Made by a program: the position numbers and the translations under genes
The notes under the pieces: generated by a model
What the model was told of the DNA's origin: nothing
Seen by the model: the letters and a program-made list of their open reading frames with translations, nothing else
The model's database searches: none
In this document: positions 13,702 to 31,951 of the stretch, in pieces
How the letters are laid out: each line of letters begins with the position of its first letter
How positions within the stretch are numbered: position 1 is the first letter of the stretch
From: Syngnathus acus
Taxonomy: Eukaryota > Chordata > Actinopteri > Syngnathiformes > Syngnathidae
Direction: 5' to 3'
Assembly (NCBI RefSeq): GCF_901709675.1
Contig: NC_051092.1
Location: 13,864,991-13,928,990 of the forward strand
DNA: 64,000 bases

Positions 13702-14392
13702 CAGGGCCGGTTCTAGGAATGCACATAAGAGGGGGCAGTCAGAAATGTGAAGGGGTCATGTTCTTTTTTTTTTCTTTTTTTTTTACACATTTTTAACACT
13801 GTTAGTGTTTTCTTCACGGCAGTTGTTAGCTGTGTGTCCAGATCTCAGCCTGGAGAAGTGGATAGCACTCTGTCAGGCCTCTACAGTAAGACCTGTCCAG
13901 CTTGGGTGTCCCACCTGAAGATTAAAGCTTCTGCTGGTATTGCTCTTAGGGTCACTGAGGCACGCAAACCCTCTGACCACAATAAAGTGGCAATCTCTCA
14001 GGGGAGGGAACATATAATATGAATGTTATATTAACTATTATTTGAGTTGTCGTTAATCATTAGTTATGTATATCACGGGTCATTACGACGAGTTTGGTGG
14101 AGTTTTTACTGCATCTTCCGACTCCTACCGCGCTGACTGTAACTTGACACTCTCTGGCTGCGTCTTGCCTCATTTGCATACTCACAGTGATTGGATGTTT
14201 ACGGAGGGGCACGGAGTCCTGACAGCAGGCTGTGTGAGGACACACACTGCACCGACATGAGAGAAGAGAGGGGGCTGATTAACGTGTCTTTCTATCAGCG
14301 GATTTTTCACTTCTAAAAGTTTGATTCGAGGGGGCAGGACATCTGTTTGAGGGGGCGTTGCCCCCTCTTGCCCCTGCGTAGAGCCGGCACTG
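13702..14392. mobile_element. Non-autonomous hAT element with 8-bp TSD
   Basis: A 691-bp element flanked on both sides by the identical 8-bp direct repeat GTTGGAAT (13694-13701 and 14393-14400). Its ends form imperfect terminal inverted repeats beginning CAGGGCCGGTTCTA on the left and, reverse-complemented, CAGTGCCGGCTCTA on the right, each followed by a run of AGAGGGGGCA. An 8-bp TSD and CAG-starting TIRs are the hallmark of hAT transposons. No transposase domain is visible inside. Confidence 0.88.
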
Positions 14393-14598
14393 GTTGGAAT
14401 GCTCTGGGATAGTCTTTTATACAAATCTTGTTAAATACTGAAGAGCAAGCAAATGAAATTTATTAAAGGTATAGTTTGATATATTCCACGTTGCACCAAA
14501 TGGAAGTTAATAGGCTACAGTAAGGTTTGTGTCTGTTTTGCTCATTGGATATTGTGTTTGGAAGCAGATGCTGAAAATGGAAAAACAATTGCTGATTT

Positions 14599-14737
14599 GG
14601 GCAGCACAGTGGAGTACTGGTTAGCACGTCCGCCTCACAGGTTAGGGTCCGATTCCGGCCCTCCCTGTTTGGAGTTTGCATGTTCTCCCCGTGCCTGCGT
14701 TGGTTTTCTCCGGGCACTCCGATTTCCTCCTACATCC
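14599..14737 (+). mobile_element. Truncated tRNA-derived SINE
   Basis: Begins GGGCAGCACAGTGG with an A-box-like GTACTGGTTAGCACG and a B-box-like GTCCGATTCC, then GGAGTTTGCATGTTCTCCCC. This matches the first ~140 bp of the full SINE at 22165-22531 with scattered substitutions. The 3' half is absent. Confidence 0.75.
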
Positions 14738-14806
14738 TGTCGCTTGTGAGCTGCTCCATTAAACCATATATGTACCTTCCATGCAGCGCATGCAAGGGTT
14801 ACATAG

Positions 14807-15725
14807 AGTAGTGGTTAGTGCTCTGGACTCTTAGACTTAGACTTAGACAAACTTTATTGTCATTTTGTCAACACTGGGTGTACACAAAACGAAATTTCGT
14901 TGCATACGGCTTTCAACAAAGTAGTGATATTGCGGCTGGTTAAAAAGTGACATTCTATATAAAAATATGAAATAAGATAAGTATAAAGTACAAAGTGCAG
15001 CAGTGATAATGTATGTAAACAGTGCAGGAGACAAAAACAGTATTTACAAGTGTGCAGAGGAATGCTAAGTTTGAATGTTCAACAGTCTGACGACAGCAGG
15101 GAAAAAACTATTGCAGAACCTGGTGGACCTGCAGCGGATGCTGCGAAACCTCTTCCCAGAGGGCAGCAGGGAGAACAGTCCATGGTGGGGGTGTGATGGG
15201 TCACTGATAATATTACGGGCTCGGGACACGCAGCGCTGGGATGACAAGTCCTGAATGGAGGGGAGAGGAGCCCCGATGATCCTCTCTGCTGTCCTCACCA
15301 CTCTCCTCAGGTTCTTCCAATCGGAGGCGCTGCAACCTCCACACCACACCGAGAGACAGCTTGTCAGAATGCTCTCTATGGTGCTTCGGTAGAACGTCCT
15401 AATGATGGGTGGGGGCAGGTGGGCTCTCCTCATCCTCCGCAGGAAGTACAAGCGCTTCTGTGCCCTCTTGACCAGTGTTGTGGTGTTCACAGTCCAGGTG
15501 AGGTCGTCTGTGATGTGGGCCCCCAGGAATTTAGTGCTGCTGACCACCTCCACAGCTGAGCTGTCGATGATCAGTGGAGCGTGGTGAGGCTGGTTCTTCC
15601 TGAAGTCGACGATGATCTCCTTCGTCTTCTCCACATTCAGGATCAGGCTATTGTCTCTGCACCAGCCCACCAACTGCTCCACCTCCTCTCTTACCCATGC
15701 GACCTGTGTTCAAATCCCAGTGGGA
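14807..15725 (+). repeat. tRNA-like (SINE-type) sequence interrupted by a LINE
   Basis: Removing the LINE at 14834-15687 and one copy of its CTCTTA duplication leaves an A-box-like TAGTGGTTAGTGCTC directly followed by CTGGACTCTTA-CCCATGCG and a B-box TGTTCAAATCCC. That is the spacing of a tRNA-derived promoter. The parts are 14807-14833 and 15694-15725. It is probably a relic SINE head rather than a working tRNA gene, because no clean acceptor stem can be drawn. Confidence 0.55.
14834..15687 (-). mobile_element. 5'-truncated L2/Rex1-like LINE fragment
   Basis: The minus strand encodes the C-terminal part of a reverse transcriptase polyprotein from about 15682 to 15065 (205 codons). Motifs are WCRDNSLILNVEKTKEI, DFRK, KFLGAHI, and a late SHPHHGLFSLLPSGKRFR block typical of L2/Rex1 elements. 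The catalytic YADD/FADD box lies upstream of the truncation. The 3'UTR ends with ATGACAATAAAGTTTGTCTAA followed by TCTAAG repeats (about 14834-14850). CTCTTA flanks both ends (14828-14833, 15688-15693) as a 6-bp target-site duplication. Confidence 0.85.
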
Positions 15726-15816
15726 CGTTAAACATTTTATCATGGAAATATTTGCAACACAGTTGCTCATGTGCTGCCCCATAAAACCATACACCTCCCT
15801 AAAGTTTAGGCCTGAC

Positions 15817-15876
15817 GGTAAGGTTAGGGTTAGGGCTAGGGTTTAGAGCTAGGGTTGAGCCTAGGGTTGGGGTTAG
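15817..15876. repeat. Degenerate telomere-like tract
   Basis: Imperfect repeats of TTAGGG/GCTAGGGTT type run for about 60 bp. It is too diverged and short to suggest a recent chromosome fusion; probably a simple-sequence tract. Confidence 0.45.
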
Positions 15877-17048
15877 TTAGTAATTAATTAATTCAGAATT
15901 CTGTTCATACACTGTCTCACACATAGGTAATGCATTACAAAAAAATGACCGCCGTCCAGAAGTCTGAATGAGATTATTAACCTTTTGAACATTGGCTTCT
16001 TTTTTTCCCCATAGACGATCCCTCTGACGTAAGGGGGCCAGAACGGTGTATATGATTGGCAGATGTTCAGGCCAATGACAGAGCTTGTTGTTGCACTGAA
16101 GCAGTGTCGTCACCTTAGACGTTGTCTCCCTCTAGCGTCAAAGCAACAAAACCATTCCATAAAATAAACATGTCAAATTTGGCTTCTCTCGAAGAAGAGT
16201 ACCTCCTCCTCTGCTGTTGAGCAACTACTGTAGATCTCAAACAGACTGGATACGTGATCCTCCATATATTACTCAGCGAAATCACTCCTACGCGCAAGCA
16301 AGACAGCGAGAGAGCTTGTTAGCTATCACGCTAGCCAGTCGTAGTCGGGGTAACCGACCTGCTTCCTAACCTCTCTTACATCATCACACCTGGGAAGTAG
16401 TGGCTCCAAAAAGCCGACGTTTTTTACTTCACACAAACGACAGTGCAATATTAGTATGTCAACAGGCGGACCTGTCACATTGAACTCGTGAGAATTCAAG
16501 CACTTTCTCTCCAAGCAAGGGAGCTGTCAAGACTGCAGCTGGTTTCGTCTTTCCTCGTGAGTAGAACCAGAAATATATATATATATATTTTTTTTTAAAT
16601 GCTGCTGCTCTGTTTGTTACACTTTTTCTTTGCCAAATTCCACAGCAAGAGAAATATTCTTTGTCAAAGTTGTAACTCTACCATATTTCGTTTCCTAGAT
16701 AGTCATTTGATGAGGGGGATTGTGACGCTGGCCCCAGGCCTAGCATATGCTAGTTACCATGCTCACATAACCTATATTTCCATTTTTTTTACCTCTTTAT
16801 TCTAGATGTGTGTGTACGAATATATTTAAGAACAATATCCCAGTCAGTCGGTGTATTGTTGAACTGACAAACAGCTTAAATTGCAGTCTTGATTAGCCGA
16901 TGACCTGGTGTGCTAATGCTAACCGTGACGCTGTAGTTATGAAATGCTTTAGCTTTGCACGCCATCGTCTCCGATGACAGCAAACTGCTTATATAACCAA
17001 TTTGTGCTCTAAAATGTGCTTTTAGGATTTTGACACAAAAGAGGAGTA

Positions 17049-22782
<5,734 letters not shown>

Positions 22783-24772
22783 ACCACGTCATCCATTTCA
22801 CATAAAGACAGTTTGCTACCGCCCTTTGTGATAGCAACTCCGGGTTTTCCCGGAGGCCCCACAAACAAAATAGGGACATTTTATTAGGGATAATGAAGGC
22901 GGTTGTGACCGAGGATGTTATCTTGAACAAGTAGTGTAACAACCTTGGGTCCTGTCTGTCTGTCTGTCTGTCTGTGCGTGTGTGTGCGTGAGTGTGTGTG
23001 CGCGTGTGCCGGCGAGCGTGTGTCGTGCAGCATACTCGCAGGTTGGACCTTTATACAATTATTTCAATCTCTGGTGATTGTTAACATTTTATCTATATAA
23101 AGATAATAAATTTTTTATTCGTGAGAACGTTTGTAGCAAGGTCATATTGTTTCCTCCTTGTGACCAGCAGCCCCTGGAAAAGGGAAACAAAATAGATGGC
23201 ACCCAAAAACTGATGCATGGAGGGGGCAGGGGCATGTCAAGTTATGCCTTATATTACAGGGCATGATATTCCATGTCAATATTTTGATGATAGTCTCTTT
23301 AGCACCATTATCATAATGGCATCCGCACTGTTAGTACAATTGAGTCGTCAATGTACTGCACTGCTTTAATGCAGTAATGTGGAAACTTATTTTGATGACC
23401 GTACAAAAAAAAGAACAAATCAAGAAACACGAGCGGCTCAACAAACAGCCCGTGAGAAGCGATGGGGAGCTTTTAAGCAGCCACAATGGTTACTAGTTCT
23501 TCATGTTTGGTGTTCAGTCCACTTTTTAGGAAATAGACTGTATATACATGCATGTGTTTCTCTTGCTTTCGGAAGGCTGTTTAGCAAAAAAGGGTTTAAG
23601 TCTGACATTTAAAAGTTTTATGTGTTTATTTCTCTTTACATTCTCAAGATTATCCATCACGCGAATTATCTCCAGAAACAAAATGTAGAGGACAACCGTA
23701 AAGACTTTATTATAGTTACTTTTATGTCTTTCACGCACCTTTTTAGTGTCGTCATATTCTGTTGCTATCGAGTGGTCTTTCATTAAGACTGAACCATGCT
23801 GCTTGTATTCCTAAAATGTGCTATGACATCATTAAACTAGACCTGATCTCCCTGCTTTTAAGCTTCCTTTCCTTTCTAAAATGTCATCTGTTACAGAACA
23901 CCATTGTGAAGCCCACAAACAATGTAATTGTTGAAAAATGAAATAAAATTTATATCTGGATAGATTTGAACCAGCAGTGTGTTTGATATGTGGTGGGTCG
24001 CTCATTAGTGTTGGCTCGTGAGTGAACGATTCGTTCAAAAGAACAGATCTTTTCAGTGAACGAGCGTGAACGAATCACTTCCTAAAGTGATTCGTTCTTT
24101 TTTCAGTTCATATGACTTCAGCAACTAGGTGTCGGTAATGCGCAGCTTCTCTTTGGGTAATCTTTATTTTATAACACTTAAAATAATGTGTATGCATATA
24201 TACGCCTAAATATTGTTATCCAATATATCTACTGCAATTTCACATTAGATTGCTGGTTTGAAATTTACTTTTATTATTATTATTATTTTAATAAACATTA
24301 AAAGCTGTTAAAACTTGTCTGGTGTTTTATTGTTTTTATTTTTTTGGGCATGAAAACAAAAATTTGACATTTGGTCAACTGTTTTTTATATGACAATATG
24401 TATATGTGTTTTACGTTGTGTAATGTGTGTTGGTGTCCCCCCAAATAAAGAGCAAGTAGTCAAATACACATTCTTGACACGTACAAAAAATGCATAAAGT
24501 TATTAGGTACACCTGAAAATGGTGGCGTACCTAATGGAGTGTCCGTGTGACGTCACAGATCAACCAGCCAATCAGGAGGTGGGGGTGAGGGCGGGTGTGG
24601 CACTTTTCACTTTCAGTTCAGCTTTGGCCATGATTTTTCCCTAATGAAGTGGCCTGTTATTAGGTACACCTGAAAATGGCGGTGTACCTAAAGGAGTGTC
24701 CGTGTGACGTCACAGATCAACCAGCCAATCAGAAAGTGGGGGTGAGGCGGGTGTGGCACTTTTCACTTAAAC

Positions 24773-24973
24773 CAGGGGTGTCGGCCTCCAGTCCTCGAGG
24801 GGCCGCGTTCCAATATGTTTTCCAAGTTACCCTCGTTAAACACACCTGCGTGAAAAGATTTTGGTCATTTTCACGTTCTGCAGGAGCTAAAACTTTTCAC
24901 GCAGGTGCACTTAACGAGGGAATCTTGGAAAACATGTTGGAATGCGGCCCCGAGGACTAGAGCTTGACACCTG
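24773..24973. mobile_element. Palindromic MITE (hAT-type ends)
   Basis: A 201-bp near-palindrome: the left arm starts CAGGGGTGTCGGCCTCCAGT and the reverse complement of the right end starts CAGGTGTCAAGCTCTAGTCC. Arms of about 90 nt pair around the central TTTTGGTCATTTTCACGTTC, so the strand can fold into one long hairpin. A truncated second copy lies at 25133-25278. Confidence 0.8.
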
Positions 24974-25132
24974 TGACCTTTGACCATGATATTTCCCTAA
25001 TAAAGTGGCCTGTTATGAGGTACACTTGAAAATGGCAGTGTACCTAATGGAGTGTCCAAGTGACGTCACAGATCAAACAGCCAATCAGAAAGTGGGGGTG
25101 AGGGCGGGTGTGGCACTTTTCACTTAAACCAG

Positions 25133-25278
25133 GGGTGTCGACCTCCAGTCCTCGAGGGGCCGCGTTCCAATATGTTTTCCAACGTACCCTCGTTAAACAC
25201 ACCTGCGTGAAAAGATTTTGGTCATTTTCACGTTCTGCAGGAGCTAAAACTTTTCACGCAGGTGCACTTAACGAGGGT
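25133..25278. mobile_element. Truncated second copy of the palindromic MITE
   Basis: Nearly identical to the left three quarters of 24773-24973 and ending at CTTAACGAGGG, where the right end of the host hAT element begins. Because the flanking 115 bp is copied as well, it arose by segmental duplication rather than independent insertion. Confidence 0.75.
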
Positions 25279-25917
25279 TCGTTTGAACGAATCTTTTGAG
25301 TGAACTGATTCTAAAGATTCAGTTCACTTAAAAGAACGGGAATGCACATCACCATCGCTCATTTGGTGAGGATTTAATCCTTTTAATGTCGTCGTTATTT
25401 ACAATGTAAATGTACGTCACTGCTTTTGCAAGTGTGCTTCCATTTGTGTGTTGGTACCTTTATATAATCTGCTAATCTGTGGAAAGTGATGCCCTTGTCG
25501 TTTCTTCCTGAAGCCTAACCTTAATCCCCCCTCGTGTCTATATTAAAAGAACAAAAGTTCCATTTAAAAATGGATGTGAATAGGTATAATAGAGATGCAG
25601 ATGAGAACAAGATTGTTAAAAGTATAAAAATTGACAGATTTTACTGTGTACAAGTAGACATTATCAGAAACATTTTATTTTAATATCAACACTTGGAATT
25701 ATTAGAATTAAAATTACTCTTGTTTCTTTTTTATTCACCTTTCTGGTCAAGGTTACAATCTTATTGGTAAACAGGCTCTGAGATAATGCAGCTTAGTGAG
25801 CTTTAAGCCATGTGACCACGCCTGTGTTCACCATTCATTCCAAACACACACACACAGTTCATCTTCATCTCACTTGAGCCCAAACACCTGACAGAGGTAA
25901 GTGTTGAGAAAGCAAAC

Positions 25918-26064
25918 AAAAACCCAAACCCAACTTTCAAAACTCTACTTTAAAACCTCAGCCCTAATTTTAAAAAAACTAATTTGAAGCCCTAATCCTA
26001 GTTTACAACCCTACTTCAAAACCCTAACCTTAGTATGAAACCCTAGTTTGAAACCCTAGCCTTG
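25918..26064. repeat. Degenerate AACCCTA-type minisatellite
   Basis: Repeated AAACCCTA / GAAGCCCTAA / TTCAAAACCCTAACC motifs spaced by about 15-20 bp. Telomere-like in sequence but irregular; it lies within 50 bp upstream of the first ubap1l coding exon. Confidence 0.45.
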
Positions 26065-26108
26065 ATTGTCCTGTGTTTTTCCAGCAATGCAGTTCCTTCT
26101 TTTTGCAG

Positions 26109-27567
<1,459 letters not shown>

Positions 27568-28160
27568 ATTGTGGAGCTCGGGTATCAAACTAAAAGCTTT
27601 GATTCAGTATTAGTGTATAAATTGGCGGCGATTATAAATTTAGTTATGTTTCCATCACAACTATGAGACGATAAAAAAAAAAAAAAAACGAGTTTGAGAA
27701 AAAAAAAAAAAAAAAAACGAGTTTGGCACCTGTGAATGTGAACATGACCACTTGTGGCATAATGAAAAATTAAATACATAAATTGGAAAAAATCAGGACT
27801 TCACTAAAGTTTTATTCAAACTTTTATTTACAGATGGATTCGAAAAGCATCGTGTTTCTCAAGAACGTACTGAGTAGCTGTCATTCCAGCTAGGTAAAAC
27901 TATTGATGTAGTGGCTGAAGCACAAAAAATAAACAATAAAAAAATGAAGTGACAGGAAAAAAGCAAATTTGTTACGAGCGCTGACCTTTTACCTCTTACA
28001 TTTACCAGCCGGAAAAACAAAGTGCACCTCAGGGGTGACAATAAAATAAGCCTGAGTAAAGATAGCTAATTAAAACGTTGTTGGGTCAACATATTTAAAG
28101 CATTTACATATTGGGGGGGTTATAAAAGCTTTCCACACAAAAAGAGTCGGAGTACTTTGG
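27568..28160. other. Tail-to-tail region between ubap1l and prc1
   Basis: 593 bp between the two stop codons. ATTAAA at 27769-27774 serves the plus strand; TTTATT at 27811-27816 and 27823-27828 gives AATAAA on the minus strand for prc1. The two 3'UTRs may therefore end within about 50 bp of each other. Two A-runs, each followed by ACGAGTTTG (27673-27725), form a small tandem duplication. Confidence 0.5.
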
Positions 28161-31100
28161 TCACTGTTGAGTGACGGTGGAATTGAGCAGCCCAGACTTC
28201 ACATTGGATTTAGAAGCCTTGGATAGGTCCCTCTGTGACAAAAGACAAAAATTCATTGGCTATAGAGAGGACTATTTTGGGCAAGGAATCTTTTTGTGCT
28301 ACAACATCATGACATCAGAATAAGTTGGTGGGAATGAAGCAGTGTGCTTAGTTATGACTTTGAATCAAAGCTTGAAGGAAATGGTGTCTTTTTTTCCAGC
28401 ATTGCTACCATTGTTACATGCTAAAGTTGTTAAACTGCATTTACCGCAAATTCCGAATAGGAGCCAGCGAATGCGTTAAAGGTGCGATCTGGAATATCCT
28501 GAGACTTGAGTGCTCCACACAGAGTGTTTCGGTTAATGTTTTCCTTGTTGGCTCGGGTGCTCTTTGCATGCCCGGGGTTTCGCAGGCCGAGACCCTACAA
28601 GTTGGGTTAAAATGACTTAATGCGCAGAAACAGAGTATGTAAGTTGCGTCCGGTGACGGCGCCCAAGCGTACCTTGCCGCTCAGCATGGACGGCTGGCAC
28701 ATGGTTCCCCCGAAGCCCGAAGTGAGGAGACTGTTTGGTGTTTGGATGGTTGACATTCCCACCTGCAGAAAACAGCCAAGCAACACAATGTGAAATCCAA
28801 TGTGGTATTATTCTTACTCTAATTTCTGTTGCAATTCTTTTAACCAAGGTGACCTTTCGGTGTTTGATTGGTGTGGCGTTTCCAACGATGCGCCTTTTGG
28901 ATGGGGTCCTCACTGTAGTGCCATACAACATGTCTTCCTGGGTCTGTTTGGTCTTCTTCAGTTGCTAATTAAAAAAATAAATGAATATACAATCAAACAA
29001 GGCCGATGATGGAAAAAAAGTTTTATTGTAGCTTTCACATACCCGCTCCAATTTCTCTTTCTCCTTCTCAATGTGGTGCTGCTCCCACTGCTGTTGCACA
29101 TAATCCAGAAACTTCTGCCCATTGACAAAGAACTCTTTGCCTTGCTCAAGCTCCCAAGAATCGATTTGGGCCTTCAGAGTCTTTTCAAGCTAGCAAGAGA
29201 AAGTCAGAAACACTTGATGCCATCCTTCATATGGAAAATGTATTTTTACGCTCACACTCAACTATATTTGAGTCTATACTTAAACCTTTGCAGGTGGAAT
29301 CAGTACTGCTACCTTGACCCACACGTATTTGTACACAGTGGGAGAATTTGGGCCAGCTTTACACAGTACCTTGGGCAAACTTTTCTGAAGGTCAGTCCGC
29401 TGCTTCTCCTCCTTCAGAAGATTTCCACCTCTGTTGTTGAACCGCGACGTATCATTCGCTTTCCTCTGAGACAAAAACACCCCCAAAACCATACATCATG
29501 TCCAGCACATAAATATCACCCAAAATATGTTGATAATGTTTCCAACAATGCAACATACTCACATCAAGTTCCAAATACACGGCCCAGTTCTCCTGCCATT
29601 TTGTGACGCCTTCAAACAGTTCTTTATGGTCCTCAAAGTAGCGCGTCAACGTTTTGATTTCTGCCTCGTGCAGATTGAGAAGCTCCTCTGTGAAATCGTC
29701 TGCGTAGACAAACACGACTGTTGCCATCACTGGAAACTTCATTTGGCACACAATGGAACTCGGCTAATTGTGCTAAATATGTCTATGTATCATATCTATC
29801 TATGTTGTGTGTATGTGTCTACATAATTGCAGGAGACATTCTAACCGTCGTAAAAATGAAGAAAAGCTTGGCGCTGTTCCTGGCTGTAGAAGCACGTGTC
29901 CCAGTAAAGCAAGATCTCAGCTCTGATGGCCTCGATGACGCTTTTCATACTCTGGAGTTTCAGCAGTTCAAGACGCTGGACCTCAGCCTGGAGCTGCAGC
30001 CGTTGAATACAAGCATTCATACACTGTTGCAGCGGGGAACTTGTTTTTTTTTAATAAATACTGATGATCAATTCTTACAGCCTCAATGTTGCTCTTCTTG
30101 GACTTGATCATGTGCTCGGACAAGATCTCCCTCTCCTCCAGGGGGATCTTCAGCCTGTCCCACAGTTCGCGGGCTTTAGTGCGGAGCGTCGCACACAGCA
30201 CATCATTCTCCATCTTGCGCTCTTGGAACTGGTACGGGTTACAATCACCGTGTTATGACACCATACATCACGAGAAGGTCAAACGAGACACAGTTAAGTC
30301 ACCTGGCTGAGGAGAAGTTGAAGAGCTTTGATGTTGTCGGTGGAGAGACAGAACACCTCCTCATCCTCATAAAGCACGTCCTTTTCAAAAGCGGTCTCGG
30401 CCTCATGCTCCAACTCATCCATGCATGCGATTATCTCCTTCTTTAAGCTCAAAAATTCGTTTTGACGACGCTCCTGAAAACAAAAACACGGTTTTAAGAT
30501 AAGTGAGCAAATCATTCATTAATCATAAAAAAGGAAAATGAGCGACACCTTTTCCTTTGTGAGGTTATCAACGTGGGCCCGGTAGTCGTCGAGTTGCTTG
30601 ATGGACGGGACCGATTCCTGGTCGATGCTGAAGGGGGCGGTGCACATGATGTCGCACAGTTCGCAATCTTTGAGAGTAAGACTCTTGAGATCGTCCATTC
30701 TCTGCTTCTTGTGCTCCTTCATCTGCTCCACACCAGTACGGCAGTTCTTCTCCATCTGCAACATGGTGCAGTTGGCCTCCTCCTTGGCACACAAGCAGAA
30801 TATTAGCACGAGGCCAGTCCGGCTTATGAATCCATCAACCCATTTTATAGGCTGATATTAGAAACAGTTCAGTAGTGGAGTCACTCAAAATAATGTCCGT
30901 TTTATGTTTCAAATGTACCTCAAACGGGGGCATCTGAAGTTCACTGCAAAGAAGTTCAAGTTCTTGGCGGTAAGTTTCAATGTTTTTAATGACTCGCGTT
31001 TTGAGCTCCTCTTCTTCGACTATCATCAAATCCAGCATACCCTGCAGCACACGTAAGAATCCAGACATACCAGACAGACCGTCAGTCAGCGACTACTGAC

Positions 31101-31951
31101 AGAAACCGTTAAGCGCTTATTGCAGTGATCCTACTTTGATGTGCATGTGAACCATTTTAGTTCTTTGGAGGCGTTGATCCTCTAACACTCCTATTTCTTC
31201 CCATATATCCCGCAACTTGACCAGAGCTCTGTTGAGGTAGGCAACAGACTCTGCAGCATGGACTTCACTGCAAGAAAATCAGGGAAAACAGCAAGTACTT
31301 TCCATGTATGCAGCTTTTGTTCACCATATATTTATTTTACCTTGTTAACATACCCTGATTTGTTTAATATTTTTCCCATACACCCTGCTATATGTTGGGA
31401 TTTTGTCTTTGATAATTCTCTGAATTTATCCTCAATGAATTATTTATCTTTGCTTTTCAATTTCAAAAACAGTGACAAGCAGAGTAATTACATTTTCTTC
31501 CACTAGATGACAAGTTACAATGTACATTCGTATCCACCTGTGTTCAACTAAATCGATTTGTCACCGACTAAGTACACTTCTGAGTAAACTGAGATGAAAT
31601 CATGATAAAATAAATATGCATTTTTTGTGACACTTTTGTCGGGTGGTGTGCCATTAGATTTTTCGTGTGTCGAATATATGAAGAAGCTAACATCACTTAG
31701 CTTTTGACGCAATGCTGACGACGCAGTGGACTAGCTGCAATAACAATTCCGATTCAAATTCTCAAGTAAATCGAGCAATGCTAGCGGCATTTACAAGACC
31801 CCAGTGGCGACTTTTGTTCAGGGTTAGCGAAAACAGAATAAAAACGCTCGTAAAGGCCCAATTGGCTAGTTAAGCTACGTTTTACCAACAATCCCGCCTT
31901 TGCAAATAATACTTTCGCTGATTACAAATAAGACACCAACCTCACTCTCAT
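28161..31951 (-). CDS. prc1: Protein regulator of cytokinesis 1
   Basis: Ase1/MAP65-family antiparallel microtubule bundler of the spindle midzone, partner of KIF4A. Fourteen coding exons on the minus strand: 31951-31941, 31267-31135, 31041-30919, 30782-30549, 30473-30303, 30228-30079, 29993-29846, 29699-29563, 29465-29370, 29189-29043, 28964-28854, 28762-28673, 28594-28445, 28232-28161; 590 residues in frame. Start MRVSEVHAAES, then the coiled-coil dimerisation/rod region (about 30-340). The spectrin-like microtubule-binding part includes FYSQEQRQAF, NRGGNLLKEEKQR and VNGQKFLDYV. The RTPSKRR motif corresponds to the CDK1 site of human PRC1, and NKEN in the tail fits an APC/C KEN degron. The first exon has only 11 coding bases. 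Teleosts may have two prc1 genes; copy letter not assigned. Confidence 0.95.

Larger units (their letters stand above)
13047..17048. other. Repeat-rich intergenic region between cyp19a1b and clpx
   Basis: No gene recognised; the two genes are transcribed away from each other. Contents listed separately: ERE (13397), hAT MITE (13702-14392), truncated SINE (14599-14737), tRNA-like element split by an L2-like LINE (14807-15725), degenerate telomere-like tract (15817-15876). 15880-17048 is unassigned DNA that should contain the clpx promoter and 5'UTR. A 62-codon minus ORF at 16326-16514 has no recognisable family. Confidence 0.5.
24006..25354. mobile_element. Composite hAT-like element with internal duplications
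   Basis: Flanked by the 8-bp direct repeat TCGCTCAT (23998-24005 and 25355-25362). The left end, TAGTGTTGGCTCGTGAGTGAAC, and the reverse-complemented right end, TGGTGATGTGCATTCCCGTTC, are weakly inverted and both rich in GAACGAATC subterminal motifs, as in fish hAT elements. Inside, a ~115-bp unit starting TTATTAGGTACACCTGAAAATGG or a variant occurs three times (from about 24500, 24657 and 25013). The second and third copies carry a palindromic MITE. No transposase. Confidence 0.8.
22783..26108. other. Intergenic region between clpx and ubap1l
   Basis: Holds the clpx 3'UTR (a GTCT/TG simple repeat at about 22954-23010; poly(A) candidate 23105-23110), unassigned AT-rich DNA to 23997, a composite hAT element (24006-25354), and a degenerate CCCTAA-like minisatellite (25918-26064) just before the first ubap1l coding exon. 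No further gene seen. Confidence 0.5.

Noticed and set aside
14807-15725. Functional tRNA gene
   Set aside because: A and B boxes can be rejoined only after removing a LINE, and no proper acceptor or anticodon stem can be drawn.
15817-15876. Interstitial telomere marking a chromosome fusion
   Set aside because: Too short and irregular; the similar 25918-26064 tract shows that such motifs are simple-sequence noise here.
16326-16514. 62-codon minus ORF upstream of clpx
   Set aside because: Reads smoothly (HCRLCEVKNVGFLEPLLPRC) but matches no family I know and has no gene context; may be an old repeat.
24497-25280. Direct repeats at 24.5-25.3 kb considered as a CRISPR array or satellite
   Set aside because: Only three long, diverged copies with internal inverted repeats, inside an 8-bp-TSD-bounded hAT element in a vertebrate genome.
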